64,000 bases of DNA. Origin: an uncultured Streptomyces sp. GTDB lineage: Bacteria > Actinomycetota > Actinomycetes > Streptomycetales > Streptomycetaceae. The position numbers and the translations under genes were made by a program. Location of the stretch: contig NZ_CANLBS010000018.1 of the NCBI RefSeq assembly GCF_947488945.1, forward strand, positions 1-64,000, written 5' to 3'. Of this stretch, positions 16,162 through 24,600 are shown one piece after another (position 1 is the stretch's first letter; every line of letters starts with the position of its first letter). The notes below the pieces were generated by a model, which searched no databases, was not told where the DNA came from, and saw nothing but the letters and a program-made list of their open reading frames with translations.

Positions 16162-17177
16162 TCCGGGTCGGCGTGGTGGGTGGGTCCGGCTACATCGGCG
16201 GGGAACTGCTGCGCCTGCTCGTCGGTCACCCGCACCTCACCCCGGTGGCCACCGTCTCGAACCGTTTGGCGGGGAAGCGGGTGGACGGTGTACATCCCAA
16301 CCTTCGCGGCCTGACCGACCTGACTTTCTCGTCTCCCGGGGAACTGGAGCACTACGACGTCCTGATGCTGGCGACCCCCCACCGGGAGACCATGGGGCGG
16401 ATGCGGGAGTACCTCCGACGGGCCGACGTCCTCGTCGACCTGTCCGGTGACTTCCGGCTGCGCGACCCCGCCGTCTATGCCCGCCACTACGGCGTCGAGC
16501 ACTCCGAACCGGCCCTGCTGGAGCGGTTCGTCACCGGTCTGCCCGAGCTCCACCGCGCCGAACTGCGCCACGCGGATCACATCAGCGTGCCCGGGTGCAT
16601 GGCCACGGCGGGCATCCTGGCCCTGCATCCGGCGGCCCGCGCGGGGCTGGTGAAACTCCCCGTGACCCTGGACGCCAGGACCGGGTCCAGCGGATCGGGC
16701 GCCGCGGCCGGCTCCGGCAACCTGCACGCCGAACGCAGCGGCTCGCTGCGCGTGTTCGCCCCCACCTCGCACCGGCACAGCGCCGAGATGGAACAGGCCA
16801 CCGGCCTGTCCGTGAAGATGACGGCGACCGGCGTCGAGGCGGTGCGCGGAGTCCAGGTCGTCGCCCGCGTGACCCTGGAGGGCGGGGTGGACGAGCGTGC
16901 CCTGCGGGCCGCCTACCGGGACGCCTACGCCGACGAACCGTTCGTCCGTGTCGTAGCACAGCGGCGCGGTGGCTACCGCCTGCCGGAACCGAAGATCCTC
17001 AACGGCAGCAACTTCTGCGACGTGGGCTTCGCCGTCGACGGCACGGACGCGGTACTGGTCGGGGCTCTCGACAACCTGGTCAAGGGCGGCGCCGGCACCG
17101 CGGTGCAGTGCCTGAACGTGCGCTTCGGCTGGCCCGAACGGCTCGGCCTCGAATTCACCGGACTCCACCCGGCCTGA
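16158..17177 (+). CDS. lysY: LysY/ArgC-like N-acyl-glutamyl-phosphate reductase
   Basis: This is a 339-residue NADPH-dependent semialdehyde dehydrogenase that reduces LysW-glutamyl phosphate to the LysW-bound semialdehyde. It has the Rossmann motif GGSGYIGGELLRLL (8-21) and the catalytic Cys147 in SVPGCMATAG. HRHSAEM provides the expected His region. The ATG overlaps the lysX stop (ATGA), with AAGGAG upstream. In DADH formation the resulting aldehyde is the acceptor for the two-carbon transfer by transketolase. Confidence 0.93.
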   Translation: MIRVGVVGGSGYIGGELLRLLVGHPHLTPVATVSNRLAGKRVDGVHPNLRGLTDLTFSSPGELEHYDVLMLATPHRETMGRMREYLRRADVLVDLSGDFRLRDPAVYARHYGVEHSEPALLERFVTGLPELHRAELRHADHISVPGCMATAGILALHPAARAGLVKLPVTLDARTGSSGSGAAAGSGNLHAERSGSLRVFAPTSHRHSAEMEQATGLSVKMTATGVEAVRGVQVVARVTLEGGVDERALRAAYRDAYADEPFVRVVAQRRGGYRLPEPKILNGSNFCDVGFAVDGTDAVLVGALDNLVKGGAGTAVQCLNVRFGWPERLGLEFTGLHPA

Positions 17178-17244
17178 GCAGGTGCCGGCCCACAGCGACA
17201 GCGGTGCGCTCCGACTGCGGACGCACCGCCCAGAGAGGGACAGC

Positions 17245-18063
17245 ATGAGTGAGATCACGGTGGTCAAATGCGGCGGGAACGCCGCGGTCGACCCGGCGGC
17301 TCTGTGCTCCGACGTCGCCGACATGGTGCACGCGGGCCGCAGGGTCGTGGTCGTGCACGGAGGCTCCGCGGACATCGAGGACGTGGCCCGCCGGATGGGC
17401 GCGCCGTCCCGGACGCTGACCTCGCCGGACGGGGTCACCACCCGCTACACGGACGCGGAGGCCCTGGACATCGTCACCCTGGCACTGGCCGGACGCGCCA
17501 AACCGCGGCTGCTGGGCGAACTCTCCCGTCGCGGTGTCACGGCCCTCGGGATGACGGGGCTGGACGGCGGCCTGCTGCGCGCCCGGCGCAAGAGGGCGCA
17601 CCGAGCCCGCGTGGACGGACGCCTGGTCGTGGTGCGGGACAACCACAGCGGCGTCGTCACCGAGGTGAACGCCCCCCTGATCATCCGATTGCTGGACGCG
17701 GGGCTCACCCCCGTCATCTCTCCCCCGGCGCTCGCCGAGGACGGGCGACCGGTCAACGCGGACGCCGACCGGGTAGCCGCCGCCGTGGCCGCCGGACTCG
17801 ACGCCCGGCTCCTGGTGATGCTCACCGGGGCACCCGGCGTCCTCGAGGACCCGCGCGACGACGCCTCGGTCATTCCCGTCTACGCCGTGGCGAGCGACGG
17901 CGCCGTGCCCCGCCTGGGCGGCGGCATGTCGATGAAGCTGCTCGCGGCGCGGGACGCCCTGCGCAACGGGGTGTCCCGCGTGGTGATCGCCGACGGGCGG
18001 GTGCGCAACCCGCTGCGGGCCACGGGGGCCACCCGGGTCGTGCTGACGGGAGCGGGCCGGTGA
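17245..18063 (+). CDS. lysZ: LysZ/ArgB-like LysW-glutamate kinase
   Basis: This is a 272-residue amino-acid kinase family protein. VVKCGGNAAVDP at the N terminus and VVHGGSADIEDVARRMG form the ATP and substrate sites, and GLTPVISPPAL and NADADRVAAAVAAGL are the usual ArgB/LysZ segments. It phosphorylates the free gamma-carboxylate of LysW-linked glutamate. ATG 17245 has GAGAGGGA upstream; a 67-bp gap separates it from lysY. GTG of the next gene overlaps its stop. Confidence 0.92.
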   Translation: MSEITVVKCGGNAAVDPAALCSDVADMVHAGRRVVVVHGGSADIEDVARRMGAPSRTLTSPDGVTTRYTDAEALDIVTLALAGRAKPRLLGELSRRGVTALGMTGLDGGLLRARRKRAHRARVDGRLVVVRDNHSGVVTEVNAPLIIRLLDAGLTPVISPPALAEDGRPVNADADRVAAAVAAGLDARLLVMLTGAPGVLEDPRDDASVIPVYAVASDGAVPRLGGGMSMKLLAARDALRNGVSRVVIADGRVRNPLRATGATRVVLTGAGR

Positions 18064-19175
18064 CCGTTCCCACCCGCGACCCCGGGACGCCGCCCCTGGC
18101 ACAGGACCACGCGGCGGTGGACACCCTGCACCGCTTCCTGCGGATCCCGTCCCCGTCGGGCGAGGAAGGGCCGATGGCAGCGGAGGCGGTCGCCGTCATG
18201 CGCGGCCTCGGCTACCGGGCGGAGATCGACGCAGCCGGCAACGCCGTCGGTGTCATCGGCGCCGGGGGCGGCCCCCGCCTCATGCTGCTGAGTCACATCG
18301 ACACCGTCAGCGGCCAGATACCGGTGCACCTCTCGGACGGGCGTCTCCACGGACGCGGAGCGGTGGACGCCAAGGCGGCCTTCGCCGCCATGGTCCACGC
18401 CGGGGCGGCCCTCGGTCCGCGCTTCCCCGGCAGCGTCACGGTCGTCGGAGCCGTCGAGGAGGAGACGCCAGGTTCCAAGGGGGCCGTCGCGGTGCGCGAG
18501 ACGCACCGGCCCCCCGACGCCCTGATCGTCGGGGAACCGAGCGGCTGGTCCACCGTCGTCCTCGGCTACAAGGGCAAACTCGACCTCCGCTACCGCGTCA
18601 CCCGGCCCCCGACGCATCCGAGCAATCCGGAGCCCAAGGCGTCCGAACTCGCGGCGCGGTGCTGGCACACGCTCCTCGATCTGCTCGGCCCCGACAGCGG
18701 CCACGGCGCGTTCGGCCGGCCGGGGGCCACGCTGATCGCCCTGCACGGTGACCCGGTCGCGGCCGAGGCGGAGTTCGACGTGCGGACCCCGCCCGGCTTC
18801 GACACGGACGCGCTCCTTCGGGCGCTGCGCGAACGCACTCCTCACGGCGAACTGACCGAGCTGCACGCGGTGTCCGCCGTACGCACCACCCGGCGCGACC
18901 CGGTCGTGCGGGCGCTGTCCGCGGCCGTCCGGGCGCACGGGGGCGAGCTCTCCCAGAAGGTCAAGACCGCCACGTCGGACATGAACACCCTGGCCCAGGC
19001 ATGGGACGTCCCGATGGCCACCTACGGGCCGGGGGACAGCCGGCTGGACCACGCGGACGACGAACACATCGAGATCGACGAGTACCTCAAGGGCGTCTCG
19101 GTGCTGGCCCACGCGCTGCGGCGACTCGCCACCGACGAGGAACTCACAAGGAGCCACACATGCCTCTCTCCGTGA
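18060..19175 (+). CDS. lysK: LysK-like M20 carboxypeptidase (release from LysW)
   Basis: This is a 371-residue M20 metallopeptidase. Metal and catalytic motifs are LLSHIDTVSG, GRGAVDAKAA and VEEETPGSKG, with IVGEPSGW after them. LysK enzymes cut the isopeptide bond between the LysW C-terminal Glu and the finished amino acid. Its place immediately after lysZ supports that role here. GTG 18060 overlaps the lysZ stop; the 3' end overlaps the transketolase start by 16 bp. It should act after transketolase and aminotransferase have extended the chain. Confidence 0.9.
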   Translation: MTVPTRDPGTPPLAQDHAAVDTLHRFLRIPSPSGEEGPMAAEAVAVMRGLGYRAEIDAAGNAVGVIGAGGGPRLMLLSHIDTVSGQIPVHLSDGRLHGRGAVDAKAAFAAMVHAGAALGPRFPGSVTVVGAVEEETPGSKGAVAVRETHRPPDALIVGEPSGWSTVVLGYKGKLDLRYRVTRPPTHPSNPEPKASELAARCWHTLLDLLGPDSGHGAFGRPGATLIALHGDPVAAEAEFDVRTPPGFDTDALLRALRERTPHGELTELHAVSAVRTTRRDPVVRALSAAVRAHGGELSQKVKTATSDMNTLAQAWDVPMATYGPGDSRLDHADDEHIEIDEYLKGVSVLAHALRRLATDEELTRSHTCLSP

Positions 19176-20023
19176 CCCGTTCACCTTCCCTCGACGAACC
19201 GGCCTCCGACGACCTGACGGCGGCGGCCCTGCGCGTACGCGAACGAGTGCTGCGCCTGTGCGCCACTCCGGACGGCGCGCACGCGGGCGGTTCGCTGTCG
19301 GAGGTGGAGATCCTGCTCACCCTTTACCGCCGCGTCCTACGGGTCTTCCCGGAGCGGCCCGACTCCCCCGACCGCGACATCTTCGTGCTGAGCAAGGGGC
19401 ACGGTGCCGCTGGTCTGTACGCCGTCCTCGCCGAATGCGGTTTCCTCACCGACGAGGTCCTCGCCTCGTACGGCGAACCCGGCAGCAGCCTCATCGCGCA
19501 CCCCACCACCGTCGTCCCCGGTGTGGAGGCGGCCACGGGGTCACTGGGACACGGTCTGCCCCTGGGCGTCGGCTTCGCCCAGGGGGCCAGACTGGCCGGG
19601 TCCGCCCGGCGCTGCGTGGTCCTCACCGGGGACGGCGAGCTCCAGGAGGGGTCCGTGTGGGAGGCGGCGATGGTCGCCGCGTCCATGGGACTCGACTCGC
19701 TGACCACCGTCATCGACCGCAACGGTCTCCAGATCAGCGGCGACACCGAGAGCGTCGTCCGCCTCGAACCGCTGGCGGATCGGTGGCGCAGCTTCGGCTG
19801 GACCGTCCGGGAGACCGACGGACACGACGTCCGGGCCCTGACCGAGGTCCTGTCGGCGCCCCCGGAGGGCGGCCGGCCCACGGCCGTCATCGCCCACACC
19901 CGCAAGGGACGTGGCGTCCCGGCCATCGAGGGCCTGACCAAGAGCCACTTCGCCAAGCTCACGCCGCGGGCACACGCCCGCGCCGTGCGGTCGCTCCGCG
20001 GCACCGGGGAGGAGAACTCATGA
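19160..20023 (+). CDS. Transketolase, N-terminal (thiamine diphosphate-binding) subunit
   Basis: This 287-residue protein equals the first half of transketolase. The ThDP/metal motif is GDGELQEG through DRNGLQ, the expected GDG-x(~26)-N spacing, with LSKGHGAAGLY and GSLGHGLPLGVG. Split transketolases of this type occur in DADH-type pathways, where they add a two-carbon ketol unit to LysW-glutamate semialdehyde to give a C7 chain with 5-OH, 6-keto and 7-OH. AAGGAG precedes ATG 19160, and its stop overlaps the start of the C-terminal half. Not a housekeeping transketolase, which would be a single ~700-residue protein. Confidence 0.92.
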   Translation: MPLSVTRSPSLDEPASDDLTAAALRVRERVLRLCATPDGAHAGGSLSEVEILLTLYRRVLRVFPERPDSPDRDIFVLSKGHGAAGLYAVLAECGFLTDEVLASYGEPGSSLIAHPTTVVPGVEAATGSLGHGLPLGVGFAQGARLAGSARRCVVLTGDGELQEGSVWEAAMVAASMGLDSLTTVIDRNGLQISGDTESVVRLEPLADRWRSFGWTVRETDGHDVRALTEVLSAPPEGGRPTAVIAHTRKGRGVPAIEGLTKSHFAKLTPRAHARAVRSLRGTGEENS

Positions 20024-20970
20024 CCGCCCCCGCCCCCGCCCCCGCGACCGCCCCGGCCGCGGCCACACCGTCCGGCCGTGAGGCATACCGCGACGCACTG
20101 GTGCGGCTGATGCTGGAGGACGAGCGTGTCGTCTGCCTGGACAGCGACACCGGGCTGTTCTCCGGTGTCGACTTCGGCCTCGCGTCGGCGCGTTACACCA
20201 ACCTGGGCATCGCCGAACAGAACATGATGGGAGTGGCCGCGGGGCTGGCCCGCTCCGGCTTGATCCCGTTCGTCAACACGATGGCCGCGTTCGCCAGCAC
20301 ACGTGCCGTCGAGGCGGTCAAGATAGACATCGCCTACGCCGGGCTGCCCGTCCGCGTCGTGGCCACCCACGCGGGGCTCTCCGCCGGCCACCTCGGACCC
20401 ACCCACCACTGCCTGGAGGACCTGGCCGTCATGCGGCTGTTCCCCGGGATGACCGTGGCCGTGCCCGCGGACGCCGGCGCGGTGGAGAGCGTGCTGCACC
20501 AGGGCATGGAGCTGCCCGGTCCGCTCTACGTACGGCTCGGACGGGCCGCCACCCCTGCCCTGCCGGCCGCGGCGGAGACCCCGCGCCTGGGCCGGGCCCA
20601 GCTCCTGCGCACCGGCGAGGACGTCACGCTGGTCGCCTGCGGTCCCTATCCGGTGCGGTATGCGCTGGCCGCCGCGGACATCCTGGCCGCCGAGGGGGTG
20701 GATGCCTCGGTCCTGAACATGCACACGGTGAAGCCGCTGGACACGGCGGCGCTGGCGGCCGCGCGGGCCGTGGTGACGGTGGAGGAGCACTGGCGCAGCG
20801 GCGGCCTGGGAGGGGCGGTCGCCGAGACGCTCGCGCCGCGCGGGGTCCGCGTCGCCCGGGTGGGGGTGGACGACACCTTCGTCGCCGAGTCCGGTCCTCA
20901 CGAGTACCTGCTCGGCCGTGCCGGACTCACTCCCGGGGCGGTGGCCGAGGCCGCCCACTCGGTGCTCTGA
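20020..20970 (+). CDS. Transketolase, C-terminal subunit
   Basis: This 316-residue protein holds the pyrimidine-binding and C-terminal domains that complete the transketolase active site with the preceding subunit. NLGIAEQNMMGVAAGLA contains the catalytic Glu that activates ThDP, and the THAGLSAGHLGPTHH segment is typical. It starts at an ATGA overlap with the first half, which ensures equal synthesis. The N-terminal 16 residues are an Ala/Pro-rich extension (APAPAPATAP). A 106-bp gap follows before mbtH. Confidence 0.92.
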   Translation: MTAPAPAPATAPAAATPSGREAYRDALVRLMLEDERVVCLDSDTGLFSGVDFGLASARYTNLGIAEQNMMGVAAGLARSGLIPFVNTMAAFASTRAVEAVKIDIAYAGLPVRVVATHAGLSAGHLGPTHHCLEDLAVMRLFPGMTVAVPADAGAVESVLHQGMELPGPLYVRLGRAATPALPAAAETPRLGRAQLLRTGEDVTLVACGPYPVRYALAAADILAAEGVDASVLNMHTVKPLDTAALAAARAVVTVEEHWRSGGLGGAVAETLAPRGVRVARVGVDDTFVAESGPHEYLLGRAGLTPGAVAEAAHSVL

Positions 20971-21076
20971 ACGAAGTCCGGCGCCCCCGTACGGTCCCGG
21001 CCCGCGCGCTCGCATCGACGTCAGCCCCCTCGCCCGGAGCGAGGGTCCGAACAGTTGCCCGTGAAAGGTGGCACTC

Positions 21077-21301
21077 ATGACCCAGCGAACGGAAGAGACC
21101 TACTCCGTCGTGGTCAACGACGAGGAGCAGTACTCGATCTGGCCCGTCCCGCGCCCGATTCCGGCCGGCTGGAAAGCGGTCCCGTTGGACGGCACCGGCA
21201 CGGGCACGGGCACGAAGGAAAAGTGCCTGGAGCACATCGAGCGCGTCTGGCAGGACATGCGCCCGCGCGGTCTGCGCGAGAGTGCGGAGGGGACCCGGTG
21301 A
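21077..21301 (+). CDS. MbtH-like protein
   Basis: This 74-residue protein is a chaperone-like partner of NRPS adenylation domains. It has the family signature SIWPVPRPIPAGW and a following WQDMRPRG. A Gly/Thr repeat (GTGTGTGT) sits in the loop before KEKCLEHIE. It probably activates one or both A domains of this cluster. The stop overlaps the GTG of the carrier protein gene. Confidence 0.93.
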   Translation: MTQRTEETYSVVVNDEEQYSIWPVPRPIPAGWKAVPLDGTGTGTGTKEKCLEHIERVWQDMRPRGLRESAEGTR

Positions 21302-21624
21302 ACATTGCGACGCCTGCGACCACCGCGCTGGTGACGGCCCTGTGGGCGGAGACGTTCGCCCGCCCGGTGTCCGAGGTGGATACGGCGGAGGGCTTCTTCG
21401 AGGCCGGCGGCACCTCGTACCGGGCGCTGGCGCTGATGACCCGGATCGAGGAGACCTTCGGCCTGGAGATCCCGCTCGCCTCCATCCTCGCCGAGGGCAC
21501 CGTGGACTTCCTGGCCCAGGAGATCGACGCCCGGCGCGGCGAGGCGCTGCTGGCCGAGCTGGACGGCCTGTCCGACGACGAGGCAGCCCGCCTGCTGGGC
21601 GCCGAAGAGCGAGAAGGAGCGTAA
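21298..21624 (+). CDS. Free-standing acyl/peptidyl carrier protein
   Basis: This is a 108-residue carrier protein with the phosphopantetheine site GGTSYRAL (Ser40) inside FFEAGGTS, typical of NRPS T domains rather than fatty-acid ACPs. A 25-residue acidic tail follows the domain. It could hold the LysW-derived amino acid while the acyl-CoA dehydrogenases or aziridine-forming proteins act. It could also shuttle between the A-T NRPS and the C-A-T-TE NRPS. GTG 21298 overlaps the mbtH stop. Confidence 0.88.
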   Translation: MNIATPATTALVTALWAETFARPVSEVDTAEGFFEAGGTSYRALALMTRIEETFGLEIPLASILAEGTVDFLAQEIDARRGEALLAELDGLSDDEAARLLGAEEREGA

Positions 21625-21628
21625 GACG

Positions 21629-24600
21629 GTGGACGACGTCAACGACGCACGCACGCGCACCCGCACATCCGGAACCTCGCAGTCCTCCGAAGCGCCCCTG
21701 TCGGACGTGAAGGAGAAGCTGCTGCGCATGCGGCTGGAACGGTCCCGTACACGGGCGGCCGCGCACACGCAGCTGCGGCCGGTCCCGCGCGACGGCCGGA
21801 CCCCCCTGTCCTTCAACCAGGAGTACCTCTGGTTCATCGACCAGATCACACCGGGCCTGCAGGTCTACAACGTCCCTCTGGTCCTGCGGCTGACGGGCGA
21901 CCTCGACCCCGATGCCCTGGGCAGCGCCGTGACCGCGCTGGTGACCCGGCACGAGGCGCTGCGCACCCGGTTCGCAGCCGCTCACGGGGTGCCCCACCAG
22001 GTGGTGCAGCCGGCTCCCGAGCGTGTCCCGGTACCCTGCGCCGACCTGCGCGGGCTGCCCGGGGACGAGCGGGAGGCCGCCTCCCGCGCGCACATGCGCG
22101 AGGTGCTCAACGCCCCGTTCGACCTCGCGGCGGATCTGCTGGTACGGATCGCACTGGTCCGCCTCGCCGACGACGAACACCTGCTCCTGCTCAGCGCGCA
22201 CCACATCGTCGTCGACGGCTGGTCACTGAGCAAGCTGGCCGACGAACTCTCGACCCTGTACAACGCCTTCCTGAGGGGGGAGAGCCCCGAACTGCCCGCG
22301 CTCGCGGTGCAGTACGCCGACTACGCGGCCTGGCAGCGTGCCGTGCTCAGCGGAGACCAGCTGGACAAGCACCTGGCCTACTGGACGGAACGCCTCGCCG
22401 GTCTGCCCATCCTCGACTTCCCGACCGACCGGCCGCGTCCCGCCGAGCGCAACTGGCGCGGCCGCACCTACGAACGCCCGGTGGACGCCGCCACGTACCT
22501 CCGCGCGCGCGACCTGGCCGCCCAGGAGCGCTCCACCCTGCTGGGCGTCCTGTACGCCGCCTTCCTGGTGGTGCTCCACCGCTATTCCGGGCAGGACGAC
22601 CTGGTCGTGGGCACGGTGCTCGGCGGCCGCACGCAGCGCGAACTCGAACCGCTGATCGGCTACTTCGTCAACAGCCTGGTGCTGCGCACCGATCTGTCGG
22701 GCGATCCCTCCGTCCGCGACCTCGTCGCCCGCGCCAACGAGAGCAGCACCGGCGCGCTCGCCCATCAGGAGGTGCCGTTCGGGAAGATCGTCGATGCGCT
22801 CCGTGCCGACCGGGACCCCAGCCGGAACCCTCTCTTCCAGGTGTCCTTCACTCTCCAGCCCGGCAGCAACAACGCCGCCTTCGCCTTCGAGGGACTGCAC
22901 GCCGACCGGATGCCCGTCGAAGGCGAGACGGCCCGCTTCGACATCGCCTTCCAGGTCGAGGAGCAGCCCGACGACAGCGCGGTCATCTGGATCGAGTACG
23001 CCACCGACCTCTTCGACGACGACCGCATGCGCGCGCTCGCCGACCACTTCGTCACCGTCCTGGCGCAGATGACCGAGGACCCGGACCGGCGGGTCGGCGA
23101 CCTCGTCCTCCTCGACGCACAGCAGTCGCGGGCGGCCCTGGCCCACAACCCGGAGGCGGCCCCGCACGACACGGACGGCATGTTGCTCCACGAACTCTTC
23201 GAGGGCCATGCCCGGCGCAACCCCGGACAGGTCGCCGTCGTGCACGGAACCACCGAACTCTCCTACGGCGAACTGGACGAGGCGGCCGAACGACTGGCCG
23301 GCATCCTGCGCGAGCGGCACGGGGTCGGGCCCGAGACCCTTGTCGCGCTCCTCCTCGGCCGCGGCCCGGACCTGCCCGTCGCCCAGCTGGGCGTCCTCAA
23401 GGCGGGCGGCGCCTGGCTGCCCCTGGACCCGTCCAATCCGGCGAACCGGCTCGCCTTCCAGATCAAGGACGCCGGGGCCGCACTCCTCGTCGGCACCGAT
23501 GAAACGCTGAGCGCGGAACTGCGCGACGCCGTGGGCGTCCCCGTCATCGCCCTGGGCGATCCCGGCACCGGCGAGGAGGCCCACGTCCCCCTTCCCCCCG
23601 TCCGCCCGGCCTCCCCCGACAGCCTCGCGTACGTGATCTACACCTCGGGCTCCACGGGCGAGCCCAAGGGCGTGCAGATCAGCCACCGCAGCGCGGTCAA
23701 CTTCGTCACGTCCTGCCGCGACCTGTTCTCCCTGACGCCCGACGACCGGCTGCTGCAGTTCGCCAATCCCGCCTTCGACGTCAGCGTCTTCGACATCCAC
23801 GCCGCACTCGGCAACGGGGCCGGCGTCGTCACCGCCGCCAAGGACGACCTGCTCGACCCCGCCCTCCTGACCGCGCTGATGCGCGAGCACCGCGTCACCG
23901 TCAGCGACCTGCCTCCTACCGTGCTGGCCATGCTCGACCCCGGCGAACTTCCGGGTCTGCGCGCCCTGTTCGTAGGACTCGAGCCCTTTCCGGGCGACCT
24001 CGTCACGGCCTGGAACCGCGACGGCCGGCAGTTCCACAACGGATACGGGCCGACCGAGGCGACCGTCGCCTGCATCGACTTCCGCTGCCCGCCCGGCCCT
24101 CATCCCACGTCCCCGCCCATCGGCACCGCGATGGCCAACCACCGCGCCTACGTCCTCGACCCGCACGGGCGCCCCGCGCCCGACGGAGTGCCCGGAGAGC
24201 TGTACGTGGCGGGCGTCGGACTGGCCCGCGGATACCTGGGACGGCCGGGGCTCACCGCTGAGCGCTTCGTGCCCGACCCCTTCGGCCCGCCCGGGGAACG
24301 CATGTACCGGACGGGCGACCTGGCGCGTCGCCGGGCGGACGGCGTCCTGGAGTTCGTCGGCCGCGCAGACGGCCAGATCAAGATCCGCGGACTGCGCATC
24401 GAGCCGGGCGAGATCGAACACGTGCTGCGCGCCCACCCCGGTGTCAGCCAGGCGGTCGTGGTGGCCGCCCCGGTCACGGAGGGCGGCAGCCCGCAACTCG
24501 TCGCCTACGTGGTGGGCCCGGCGGCGACGGCGGAAGCCACCGATGACACGCTGCGCCGCTACCTGGCGGCCGAGTTGCCGCCGCACATGGTCCCCGCGGT

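Noticed and set aside
15098..19175. Primary lysine or arginine biosynthesis operon
   Set aside because: LysW-dependent lysine synthesis is not the Streptomyces route, and the set is joined to transketolase, NRPS and PAPS genes. Secondary metabolism explains all of them.
19160..20970. Housekeeping transketolase or 1-deoxyxylulose-5-phosphate synthase
   Set aside because: Those are single long proteins. Here two half-size proteins overlap inside a biosynthetic operon.
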